DNA of 64,000 nt, from the NCBI RefSeq assembly GCF_000344685.1, contig NW_006920413.1, positions 2,202,615 to 2,266,614 on the forward strand, read 5' to 3'. How positions within the stretch are numbered: the stretch's first letter is position 1; each line of letters begins with the position of its first letter. The notes under the pieces are model-generated. The model saw nothing but the letters and a program-made list of their open reading frames with translations. It was not told the origin of the DNA and did no database searches. The translations under genes and the position numbers were made by a program. The DNA is from Gloeophyllum trabeum ATCC 11539 (Eukaryota > Basidiomycota > Agaricomycetes > Gloeophyllales > Gloeophyllaceae). Shown here piece after piece: positions 35,979 to 44,540 of this stretch.

Positions 35979-36959
35979 ATGGGACTGTTCAAAGTGGACT
36001 TGGCCCGACCTGAATCCCTCGCAAGGCTGATACAGTTGTTGAAGCCATGTGCCCCCTTCTGTCTCCCGATTCTAGGCACCGTGTTTCATTCGTGGCCATG
36101 TCGTTCATCTGCCGATGCTGAGACACTCACGAGGTTACATCTATGGCTATCTTTTGAACTCGATTCTCCCGAAGTACCTGCCTTATTTTCTGCTATAGTA
36201 CTTTCCCCCGTGGACAACAACCAAGCACGATACTTCTGCTCCGTGGATGCTACGCCGGAGAAGCCCACGCCAGACGAGAAGAATCACGTCTCTGAATTCA
36301 TCGAAGCTTTCCTACGAGCCGTTGATGCTGAACTTGGGCTATCATCGTCGATCAACATGATAGTGGGCAGCGATCCGCCTACTAGGACGGGCATTCTCGT
36401 TGGATCCATACACGACAAATGGGTGGATACACTGAGTCTTATCGCCTTGGGCAACGGAGGATGCACGAAGTACCTGTTACCTCCGTTGACGTCGCGGTCT
36501 TCTCCGCCTGCCACGGATGATCGACGTCTCCCTGAAGATCTTACCATTTCGCAACTCGAACCCTCCGACATCCCGATTCTGAAATCCGCATCCGCTATTC
36601 CGCATGCGGATGAGTACTACACGTCTCGCTGTGACATGTCGGTGTGCATCCGGACCAACATAGAGGGATCTCCCAGTCTCCCCGTCGCCTGGGCGTTTCC
36701 TCATGCGGACGGATCTATCGGGGGTTTATATGTCCAACCACAGTTTAGAGCGAAAGGACTCGCACAACAAGTGATAGAAGCGGCCGTGGACAGGCTGCGT
36801 ATGGGTGAACGGGAAGAGGAACACGGAGGTGCTTTAGGATGGAATTGGGTCGATGTCATGGAAAACAACGCTAGCGGTGAGCGCCTCTTCGAAAGGATGG
36901 CCGGAGCAGGCTGGAAGGCGGGATGGAAGTGCAATTGGATGATGCTGAAATTTCCATGA
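35979..36959 (+). CDS. GNAT-family N-acetyltransferase, copy 1
   Basis: Single-exon protein of 326 residues from the ATG at 35979 (MGLFKVDLARPESLARLIQL). The C-terminal half carries the GNAT/FR47-like acetyl-CoA site: SIGGLYVQPQFRAKGLAQQV, where RAKGLA is the Q/RxxGxG/A-type pyrophosphate loop, followed by VIEAAVDRL. A conserved block ALGWNWVDVMENNASGERLF resembles motif B. The N-terminal half (SPVDNNQARYFCSVD, VGSIHDKWVDTL) is shared with copy 2, 0.6 kb downstream on the same strand, so the two arose by tandem duplication. In copy 2 the start lies upstream in 'MSSNATELF'; here the matching 'TCTAATGGGACT' is shortened by an indel and the start falls inside it. The substrate is unknown. Confidence 0.82.
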   Translation: MGLFKVDLARPESLARLIQLLKPCAPFCLPILGTVFHSWPCRSSADAETLTRLHLWLSFELDSPEVPALFSAIVLSPVDNNQARYFCSVDATPEKPTPDEKNHVSEFIEAFLRAVDAELGLSSSINMIVGSDPPTRTGILVGSIHDKWVDTLSLIALGNGGCTKYLLPPLTSRSSPPATDDRRLPEDLTISQLEPSDIPILKSASAIPHADEYYTSRCDMSVCIRTNIEGSPSLPVAWAFPHADGSIGGLYVQPQFRAKGLAQQVIEAAVDRLRMGEREEEHGGALGWNWVDVMENNASGERLFERMAGAGWKAGWKCNWMMLKFP

Positions 36960-37538
36960 AGTTTGCAATCTAAGGTATGGCGGTCTCACTGCACCCTGTT
37001 GTAGAGTTACTGATTGCCATTTCGCCAAGCATGTTTTAGGCCTGATACCATTAACGATATCATGTTTAGGTATACTTCAGATAGGTTTTGGATAGTCTAG
37101 TTTTACTGCATCACCTACCGGGAGCACATTATGCTGGAATGCTAAGCCAGCCATTGGTGCGGGCGGAATACTCCGTAGTCGCCAGGGAATCGTAATTTCT
37201 GCTGTAGATCAAACCCGAAGTCTTCGATCTACGTCGCGGACACCGTGTTAGGTACGGAAGGGTCAGCAGCTGGACAAAAGTAAATCTGACTCAGCCTTGA
37301 CTCAACCTGACTCACTCTCACTCTCAATCTGACTCAAACTCGACTTCAACAACCTTCGGGTTGACTCAGAGTACTAATTTTCGAGTTTATCAATCCAGTA
37401 ATAGATCATATTCGTCACTCGAACGAGACACCCCGACGTTTCATCTGATCAAGTCCGACCGTAAGCCCTACAATCGCTAGCCTATTGGTATCCAACTAAT
37501 TAACTCTGCGTCCACGACATATTGTGCCAGTGTCCGTG
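36960..37538. other. Intergenic between the two GNAT copies
   Basis: Contains the TGACTCA cluster described separately. The rest shows nothing coding. Confidence 0.5.
37287..37368. promoter_or_regulatory. Cluster of five TGACTCA (Gcn4/AP-1-type) boxes
   Basis: Perfect TGACTCA heptamers start at 37287, 37298, 37308, 37330 and 37362, within 82 bp and about 170-250 bp upstream of the ATG of GNAT copy 2. TGACTCA is the binding site of Gcn4/Cpc1 bZIP factors, which activate genes under amino-acid starvation in fungi. Regulation of this gene by such a factor is inference; part of the cluster lies in a low-complexity ctctca stretch. Confidence 0.6.
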
Positions 37539-38498
37539 ATGTCGTCAAATGCAACCGAATTGTTCAGGGCCGACTTGACCCAGCCAGAGATAGTTGGGCG
37601 ATTAGTGGAGCTGTTGAAGCACGGCGTTCCGCAATCTCTCCCCATACTGGGCTCATTGTTTCATTCGTCTCCGCCTACAGCTGAGACGATTGATGGCGTA
37701 GCGCCCAAGTTGTATGTCTGGACATCATTCGACCTCAACCATGCGGACAGGCCATCTTTATACTCAGTCGTGGCGTATTCGCCTCTCGATAACAACCAAG
37801 CACGTTATTTTTGCTCCGCGGATGGCTCATCTGATACGCCCACGGGGCGCGAGAAGAAGCACGTCGTCGACTTTCTAACAATGTTCCTCAGGCATGTCAA
37901 CGACCAGTTAGGAGACTCGTCGAATCCGACTATGTTCAAAATTGGATCGGTTCACGAGAAATGGGTCGATACTCTCCGTTCCCTGGATGTTGATAGGGCC
38001 AATCCATGCACGAAATACCTGCGTGCTCCACCGGGACCAGGGGATGCGCTACCTGACAGGGATGTCTTAGGCGGGATATTCACGATCTCTCCGCTGCAGC
38101 CCTCGGACGCTGAGTCCATCATATCCACTTCCCACATTTCCCGCTCCAGGGAGTACATTCTTTCCCGAAGCCTCACGTCCATATGCATACGGGCTGCAGG
38201 GGCAGATGGTTCGGGTGGACGTCCCATCGCATGGGCACTTCAGCACTCGGATGGGTCCATTGGGACATTGTTCGTTCAGCCAGAATATCGAGGGAAGGGT
38301 CTGGCGCGGAAAGTTATGGGCACCCTAGTGAACAGATTGGACCAAGCTGACGCAAAAGCAGCTCGTGGAGGTGCCCTAGGCTGGAATTGGGTGGATGTCG
38401 TTGCAGGCAACACAAACGCGGAACATTTCTTTGAAGGATTGCAAGGTTGGCATAGGGGATGGACGTGCTATTGGATCTCCTGGGCTTCCCTGGACTGA
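37539..38498 (+). CDS. GNAT-family N-acetyltransferase, copy 2
   Basis: Single-exon protein of 319 residues from the ATG at 37539 (MSSNATELFRADLTQPEIVG). Same architecture as copy 1: an N-terminal region with YSPLDNNQARYFCSADG and GSVHEKWVDTLRSLDV, a linker, then the acetyl-CoA-binding core SIGTLFVQPEYRGKGLARKV with the RGKGLA loop and RGGALGWNWVDVVAGNTNAE. The C-terminus ends WTCYWISWASLD. By eye identity with copy 1 is highest in the DNNQARYFC, HxKWVDTL and ALGWNWVDV blocks, with clear divergence elsewhere, so the duplication is not recent. It probably acetylates a small molecule or protein amine in the cytosol; the substrate is unknown. Its promoter carries five TGACTCA boxes, which copy 1 lacks. 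Confidence 0.85.
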   Translation: MSSNATELFRADLTQPEIVGRLVELLKHGVPQSLPILGSLFHSSPPTAETIDGVAPKLYVWTSFDLNHADRPSLYSVVAYSPLDNNQARYFCSADGSSDTPTGREKKHVVDFLTMFLRHVNDQLGDSSNPTMFKIGSVHEKWVDTLRSLDVDRANPCTKYLRAPPGPGDALPDRDVLGGIFTISPLQPSDAESIISTSHISRSREYILSRSLTSICIRAAGADGSGGRPIAWALQHSDGSIGTLFVQPEYRGKGLARKVMGTLVNRLDQADAKAARGGALGWNWVDVVAGNTNAEHFFEGLQGWHRGWTCYWISWASLD

Positions 38499-38575
38499 TG
38501 AGCGGTCCTAGTTCATGACTTACCGAGCTCTAACAACGTAACGTACCTCAATCAACTCTTCATCTTGTCGCACTC

Positions 38576-38647
38576 GCGTTGACAGCCTTGTATGCGTTGA
38601 CAGCCTTGTATGCATTGACAGCCTTGTACGCGTTGACAGCCTTGTAC
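38576..38647. repeat. Tandem repeat, four units of 18 bp
   Basis: Four head-to-tail units of gcRttgacagccttgtaY (38576, 38594, 38612, 38630), differing at only two positions. 18 is a multiple of three, so any open frame encodes a hexapeptide repeat; on the minus strand one frame reads TRLSTR-type and another YKAVNA-type units. It starts 45 nt past the stop of the UstYa-like gene, on that gene's transcribed strand. Confidence 0.9.
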
Positions 38648-38691
38648 GCGATGATACATTTCCAGTGTTATTTGCGGCCAAGGCTTCTGGT

Positions 38692-39384
38692 CTAAAAACA
38701 AATCCCGTCACCCACTCTGTCAGAGATCCTGCAAATCCCCTGCTCCGAACCCCACTCCTCCCACTCCCTAAAGTTTCTCTCAGCAAACTGGAACACCTTC
38801 GCCCAATCCTCGCACACCAGAATGCTCCCCATTCTATCCCTCTCATAATCCCTCGTCATAAAGTCCCCCTCCTCGAGGTCGTCCGCCGCCTCGCACAGGA
38901 AGCTCTGTCTCAGGTAGTTTAAGCAGTGCTGGACGTGATGCTCGCCTGCAACGGGGTCGCTCTTGTCTGCGAAGGCTCTCTGGATCATGCGCAGGCAGTG
39001 TAGTTGGTGGAACATGACTACCGCGAAGAGGCGGTGGTCGGGTCCCACACGAACCCAACCCCACCCGGGCGGGTAGGTCGTTAGGGTCATCCAGGCTTCC
39101 TCGGAGCCCAGGCCAGTCAGTGGGTACTGCACTGATTCTTGGAGCTGCATCTCGACGAGAGGCAGCGGGCGGATCGGTAACTCAAGAGGATAGTCACTTC
39201 CGATGTAACCTATTCAAGATGAAGCAGCCATGGACGGATGGTAGCCAGCTCATATAGTGGACGTACTGTATTCAGATTGTTTGAAATGTCATTGGCGCAA
39301 TTTATTGTAGACTTGCCATCCCGTAACGGCGACATTGCACGCACCCAAGGCGAAAAGAACTTGACATGCGGACGGTACTTTCAT
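38692..39384 (-). pseudogene. UstYa-like DUF3328 protein, interrupted by an in-frame TGA
   Basis: UstYa-family enzymes are membrane-anchored oxidases or cyclases, best known from fungal RiPP (dikaritin) and mycotoxin pathways. Exon 2 (39209-38692) holds the hallmark double HxxHC: FHQLHCLRMIQRAF and HHVQHCLNYLRQSFLC. It is preceded by YIGSDYPLELPIRPL and followed by VCEDWAKVFQF. Exon 1 (39384-39267) starts MKVPSACQVLFALGACNVAV, a membrane-anchor-like segment, and joins in phase through a 57-nt intron (39210-39266), but codon 32 is TGA (39291-39289). Beyond it HFKQSEY continues toward YIGSDY as expected. Alternatives are a 135-nt intron using an internal gtgcgt donor, which removes the stop and most of the anchor; readthrough; or initiation at a downstream Met. 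The catalytic motifs are intact, so the break is recent or not real. Confidence 0.7.
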
Positions 39385-39778
39385 GACCAACGAAGGGACG
39401 GAAGACAACAGAGCGTGTAAATAATATGACCTACGGGAGGAAGTGTCATATATACATACTAGTAGCTATAGCACAGGATAAGACATCTTTCAATCACAGC
39501 ACTGCCGGCATCAAGCAGCGGCTATATATACGAAAGCAATCATGACGGCTCTTGGGAAAGACAAAAGCTACTTGAGATCAGCCATGCGTGTCGCCTTCGT
39601 CCAAGCACGGCCCACGTCCCTCACCCGTTGGCGCTGGGTACTTAAGCTGCTTCATCAGCAGCGACTTCTCCTGATCGAACCAAGGACTCTTTGGATGGGA
39701 ACGATACTGCCTCAATTGCACCGGTCTGCCATCATGACCTCTTGAAAGGTCACACCGGAGGATCGCCATATGGTACCG

Positions 39779-40566
39779 TCAGGAATGGGAGTCCGCGGGA
39801 ATAGGTTCCAGGTCGGGTGCAGCAAGGCGGCCAGCGTCGACTTCAGAAGCACCTCCGCCTGCTCTCTGACCAGCAGCGAATTCGGAGCGATCTGTATTGG
39901 CCCGAGTACTTTCAACAGCGCCTCGCAAAGCCTGTCGCCTGCTTGTGAACGTCTGGGCCACGAAAGCCGCTACGGCCTATGTATCGGGTACAGTGTGCTC
40001 AGTCACTTGAACCACACTGCTGCGATGATATCTCTGCTTGGACTGATACACGCACCAGTATGACCGAACCCAAGAGTAGCCGATCCTTCCACTGGTCATT
40101 AACCCCCACCTTCAGCTCCGCTCGCCTCCGTTGTTTCTCCTTCCATATAGCAGTGCTCAAATCATGATAGTCCTTCCTGACGTTGATATCGGACGAGCTG
40201 GGATCGACGGTTTTACCCCTAAGAACTTTGTATGCCGCAGAGATGGCGTGAAACCGTGCTTGCGCCGACTCGGGGCTAACGGTTCGGGAGATAGGGGAAT
40301 CAGGATGATAGAGCCGCACCAGTTCATAGTCTGGCAGTTCTTAGGATTTACATTCATGAGCAGCAAAAGCTAATAGAAAACGTACATCTGGCCTTGATGT
40401 CTGCCTGCGATGCACTCGCAGGTAAATGGAAAATCTGGTGTGCGGTTGGATTCGGATGATTTGGAAACGGCAGAGGATTGGAACTAGACGAAGAAAACCG
40501 CACAGTTGCGAGTGTCCCCCTCCAGCACCGGGCGGAACGTGCAGAGGAAGCCAGCCGAGCCATCAT
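39779..40566 (-). CDS. J-domain (DnaJ-like) protein, probably mitochondrial
   Basis: Co-chaperone that stimulates Hsp70 ATPase through its J domain. The start MMARLASSARSARCWRGTLA is Arg/Ser/Ala-rich without acids, typical of a mitochondrial presequence. The J domain follows: NPTAHQIFHLPASASQADIK, an intron, then YYELVRLYHPDSPISR with the invariant HPD, and FHAISAAYKVLRGK. A basic helical region (AIWKEKQRRRAELK) precedes a possible membrane helix split by an intron (LLLGSVIL/AVAAFVAQTF). The tail is Ala/Glu-rich and ends IPADSHS. The Hsp70 partner is unknown. The layout (presequence, J domain, C-terminal helix) recalls small mitochondrial J-proteins such as human DNAJC30, but that comparison is only architectural. 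Divergent from the C2H2 gene, 221 bp between starts. Confidence 0.8.
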
Positions 40567-40787
40567 TGTGAGCTGAGGATAATAATAATTGGATTGTTTA
40601 ATATTGTGATATGTATTCAATATTCAATCTCCGACAACGTCATTATCTGTGGCTCGGCTCCGCCCTACATATTACTGTAACAAGTCACTGTTTTTGTCTC
40701 CTTGTAGTATATCTACAAAGGGGGGACGCGTCACTGGCCTTCTTCCTCTCTCTTCCGGTCAAGCCCAAGACCTGCAGACAGAGCAAC

Positions 40788-41699
40788 ATGGCCTGGTGCG
40801 AACCCTGTGACCGGTATTTCAGCTCTTGGAATGCTCTGGAGGACCACTATGAGCATAACTCGAGACACAATTGGTGCCGGAAATGTGACCGTCATTTCAG
40901 TTCTCCTACCGCTCTCCTCAGTCACCGTGTCAATAGCGGCGCTCACAACTACTGCAGAGGATGCGGGGAGGATTTTGACGAGGAGTATGAGCTGAGGGAT
41001 CATATCGACAGGACGCATTGGTATTGCGATGACTGTGACGAGTTCTTCAAGAATCAGTACGGTCTGCGGGAACATTATCGTCAGAGCCCCGCCCATTTCT
41101 ATTGCGCAGACTGCGACAAGCACTTCGCGAATGATAACAATCTCAGAATGGTATACGTTCTTTGCCTTCGTTTCTACAGATGTAGACTGACCGATCCACA
41201 GCACCTGAAGTCTTCGACCCATGTCGGGCGAGGTGTTCAATGCAAGTGGTGTCCGAAGGCGTTTCCGTCCATTGCAGCCCTTACTCTCCATCTCGAGTCC
41301 GCTACCTGCGCCTCAGGCATAACGAGGTCGCAGGTCAACGCCTACGTTCGTTCTATCGATAGACAGCACATCGTCACGAAGCGCCTCATCACAGGTCCCT
41401 CGGACATAGGCCCGACTGTTCGCTCTACCATGGCCACCGCTGCAGCTTGGAATGGATCCTACTACGAATGTTACTTTTGCTCTCGCGGGTTCTCAACGTT
41501 GGCCGCCTTGAATCAGCACCTCAACTCCCCTGCGCACGAGGCCAAGATCTATAGATGTCCGCACTGTCGGACGGAGACTAGGACCTTATCGGGCTTGGTG
41601 CAGCATGTCGAGAGCGAGAGCTGCGGCGTCAGCAAGTTTCCGGCTGCGAACCGGATCATGGACAAGCTTACGGCCAGTATGGGGAGATTGCTGATGTGA
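40788..41699 (+). CDS. C2H2 zinc-finger protein
   Basis: Two exons (40788-41150, 41202-41699) give 286 residues. Fingers follow closely from residue 4: CEPCDRYFSSWNALEDHYEH, CRKCDRHFSSPTALLSHR, CRGCGEDFDEEYELRDHI, CDDCDEFFKNQYGLREHY and CADCDKHFANDNNLRMHLKS, the last split by the intron between Leu-Arg-Met and His. Then come CKWCPKAFPSIAALTLHLES, CYFCSRGFSTLAALNQHLNS and CPHCRTETRTLSGLVQHVES. The linkers are not the TGEKP type of DNA-binding arrays; spacing and sequence resemble fungal multi-C2H2 proteins that may bind RNA or protein. The 51-nt intron has no stop and keeps the frame, so an unspliced message would encode a protein with a disrupted fifth finger. Confidence 0.88.
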   Translation: MAWCEPCDRYFSSWNALEDHYEHNSRHNWCRKCDRHFSSPTALLSHRVNSGAHNYCRGCGEDFDEEYELRDHIDRTHWYCDDCDEFFKNQYGLREHYRQSPAHFYCADCDKHFANDNNLRMVYVLCLRFYRCRLTDPQHLKSSTHVGRGVQCKWCPKAFPSIAALTLHLESATCASGITRSQVNAYVRSIDRQHIVTKRLITGPSDIGPTVRSTMATAAAWNGSYYECYFCSRGFSTLAALNQHLNSPAHEAKIYRCPHCRTETRTLSGLVQHVESESCGVSKFPAANRIMDKLTASMGRLLM

Positions 41700-43124
41700 C
41701 GGTTTCTCTAGGTTACTGCAAGAATGGTCTTGTTGGTGTCGCGTTTTCTGATAAATTTTCAGTCGTTTGTCCATGCGCTTTCATGCTATCATGTTGTCAT
41801 GCAATCTTTACTCGGTAGTAAGTTTTGGACTTGAGTATGGGTTTTGGCAATCCTGGCATTCTTCCTGGTGAAGCTGGTTGTATCCACATATGCAGAATAT
41901 CGATATGTATTTATGGAAATTGGACGGGTGTGGACATAAGGACCCGGAAGTCACGGCGCTGTCACAGGGAACGTCGAGCAAAAGTTCACGGAAGTTTATA
42001 CCACCGCTATCCCCCTCCCTTGTTTGTCGCCCTAGGCGCCAACGCTAGCGGTCGGATCTTCAGACGTAGCAGTCGTATCTACTATCCTGCGGTCCGCGTC
42101 AACCAACTACGGCAGATAATTGAGTTTATCCGACCTAAAGAAATATGCATGCTTACCGCACTGCCAGCAATCTAGCAAATGTTGTGGATACCTGGTATTT
42201 GAATCATGTGAGGAGTACTAGTCAGGACACAGATCAGTCACAACCTGGGATGACTGGACGCTTACCATTTGTCCTTGATCTCCAGGAGCCGAGGATAATT
42301 GGGACCCCAGTAAGACGCTAAACACATAGTCAGAACACAAATACCGGAAACCCGTACCGGGCGTACTCGTGTGATTTGGTTCATAGACATCGCCTTCGTT
42401 CTGTGCAGAGGCTATAAGTACTGGTCTACGAAGATGACGTGATCACTCCCACATACGAAGTAAGCACCAGAAACTGGAGATATGTCTCTCATGTGCTGCG
42501 TGATGTTGGTGACCAGGCGATACTTCTCTTGCTTGACAGCCAGCGTGTCGTTGAAGTTGAAGACTTGATGGAAGCTCATCTAGTACACATTCAGATGAAC
42601 CGAGAAGACGACTGGGGCCAAGGAAAGATTTACTATCCACAGTGAGTTTCTCCAAGCAGGTGTTACACTAGTTGATCCTTTCTCGATATAACCGCTGGAT
42701 ACGACCCGGACGTTTCAACGCTGGTCGGCGCTCAACCATGAAGATAATGTCACGTACACTTGTAGCGCGAGTCCGACTTCGACGGCATAGGACCTGTTGT
42801 TATATAGACCTTCTTGAGTTCGTCAGTCTGCCCATCACACGCTCACCGTATGGGGTGCGCTCTGGTTCGGTAAGGTCTTCTCGTGCAGATGGTGCCTGCT
42901 ACTCAAGAAGCGCATATCGTATTCCTTAGATGCATAGCAGAATGCTAGAAGAGACAGCGGGACCGTATTCTCAGCTCGACGGATCAGCAGAAATGCATCA
43001 CATTACGTCTTTGTACGCCCACCAACGTGGGCATGTTACAACGATGCTGTCTGTAGAGTCATAATACATGACACGATAGATTGATCCTCACAACGAGGGA
43101 ACATGGTCCTGTTATACATACCAT
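41700..43124. other. Intergenic, about 1.4 kb
   Basis: No gene recognised. Short frames (for example 42439-42645) lack family patterns. I checked 42030-42130 for a tRNA because of its paired look, but it lacks the GTTCRANNC B box and a proper cloverleaf. Confidence 0.45.
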
Positions 43125-43157
43125 CTACATGATGAGGCATCCAGTTCCCTCGTTGTG
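43089..43157. repeat. Perfect 14-bp inverted repeat across the stop codon of the Smr gene
   Basis: cacaacgagggaac (43089-43102) and gttccctcgttgtg (43144-43157) are exact reverse complements separated by 41 nt. On the minus-strand mRNA the first arm encodes the SHNEGT region and the second lies in the 3' UTR, so the stop codon at 43125 sits in the loop. Confidence 0.8.
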
Positions 43158-44164
43158 GGACTTCAACCTTCCTACAATTTCGTCTGGGCCAAGGACAGGT
43201 CCCCTGCCTTTCTTTTGCCCGTCAAGGTCGACTATAAGCACACCGGAATTCTGTGGGTCTAATTCTGCGACCAATCCATGTCTGCAATTTTGCAAATCAG
43301 TAGCGGCATAAATGGCACAGAGCAAAACGTACTTCTGCATTAGATCCTTTATGGCTGGCTCTAATTTGGCAAGGCCATGCGGCGAGTGCAGTCCCTTCCC
43401 TGGACAATAGGACCTAAGTATACTGTGGTCGCACGAGATGAGGCAGACGACACGGACCGACGATGAGCCTTATTTCGGAATCACCTCGTTGCCGGGCCTC
43501 TTGTATGGCTTGATCTGTGTACGAGATGGCCTCCTTCACGTACAATCCATGCAAGTCCAGTTCACCCAGTTGACTGTCCTAATTGGCGCAACCCGTAAGT
43601 CCACCATTACCAAGGGACGCGATCTATATTCACCTTATTGTTCTCTACCGTGCAGGCAAGGCGGGGTCAGGACCATATGGTATGGACTTTCAGACTTACC
43701 GACAAAGATCCATTTGCTTGCTTCAGCATTTAGACGTTCCATTTCTTCCTCATGACGGTGTCCTTTCACAGATAATTCCTTAGCAAGTGCCCCATCGCCT
43801 CGAGCGTAAGCCGCTTTGCTCTCTTGGAAACACTTCGCCATCTGGGCGCCCTCTTCCCGAGCACGCTCTCGCAATCTCACATAATGGTCATTCTGCTGGT
43901 TGATTTGGTTCTGATTCTGAATGACACGTCAACGGCCCCAACTCTTGCTATAATGATGAGCCATAAGTCACGTACCACATGCCCGTGCGGACGGGGAGGC
44001 GACGGGGGCTTCTCATGTACCGGGGGTCGTCCTTGCTGAGGACGGTGTGGACTGGGTGGTTTAGGAACAGGCTGTTGCACAGTAGGCTGCTCCTCAGGCT
44101 GCTGCTGCTGGCCGCCGCATAGTAACCTGACTACAGCACCGAAGATCTGACTCAGGAAAGACAT
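43125..44164 (-). CDS. DUF1771/Smr-domain protein
   Basis: Smr domains bind or cleave nucleic acid; fungal and animal members with DUF1771 (for example yeast Cue2) act in RNA surveillance. The start MSFLSQIFGAVVRLLCGGQQ opens a Gln/Pro-rich leader. After an intron comes NQNQINQQNDHYVRLRERAR and the DUF1771 region (REEGAQMAKCFQESKAAYA, KGHRHEEEMERLNAEASKWI). An 11-nt micro-exon then joins IFV/ENNK/DSQLGELDLHGLYVKEAI, in which LDLHGLYV is the Smr LDxH-type motif. Further exons give IRLIVGKGLHSPHGLAKLEP (the GxGxHS-type second motif), LVAELDPQNSGVLIVDLDG and a C-terminal tail ending CLIM. Both catalytic-type motifs are intact. No CUE domain is seen, so it is shorter than Cue2. It lies 376 bp downstream of the antizyme gene, same strand. 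Confidence 0.88.
43634..43644 (-). other. 11-nt micro-exon of the Smr gene
   Basis: On the minus strand the preceding exon ends TTT GTC G before gtaagt. The acceptor ...cggtag is followed by AGAACAATAAG and the donor gtgaat. The next exon begins GACAGTCAACTG after ...aattag. Joining reads V-E-N-N-K-D-S-Q, the ENNKD linker expected between DUF1771 and Smr. Confidence 0.8.
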
Positions 44165-44540
44165 AGAGGATGACGGCCGGGACAGGAGGTTTGCGGACTG
44201 TTGTCGGCGTCGGCGACCTCGATTTACTTTGCTATCTGTCAGATTACATTCTGCCCTTTATATGACCGGGCCTGCTGTCGAGCATCGCCGAGGACATGAG
44301 TTGATACAGCTGCATCCCACTCTTCAGCCAGAACAAAGATGCTCGAACAACGTGGGGTTCACAGAAGATGTAATGAAGCAATGACGAATCCTGAACATCG
44401 TACACGCATTGCTGCATAAAGAAATCAATCAAGAAATACAGGTGCTACATACATGTTAACCGACCAACCAAACCACTCAGCAAAGAGTCACGTAAAAAAA
44501 GTATCTGACCCGATCGTACGCATTACGCCTAGCAAAATAC

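Noticed and set aside
36000..41700. A secondary-metabolite or RiPP cluster around the UstYa-like gene (GNAT pair, UstYa, repeats)
   Set aside because: No precursor peptide with Kex2 sites, no tailoring P450, transporter or peptidase nearby, and flanking genes are housekeeping.
42030..42130. Possible tRNA-like paired sequence
   Set aside because: No B box (GTTCRANNC), arms do not form a proper cloverleaf.
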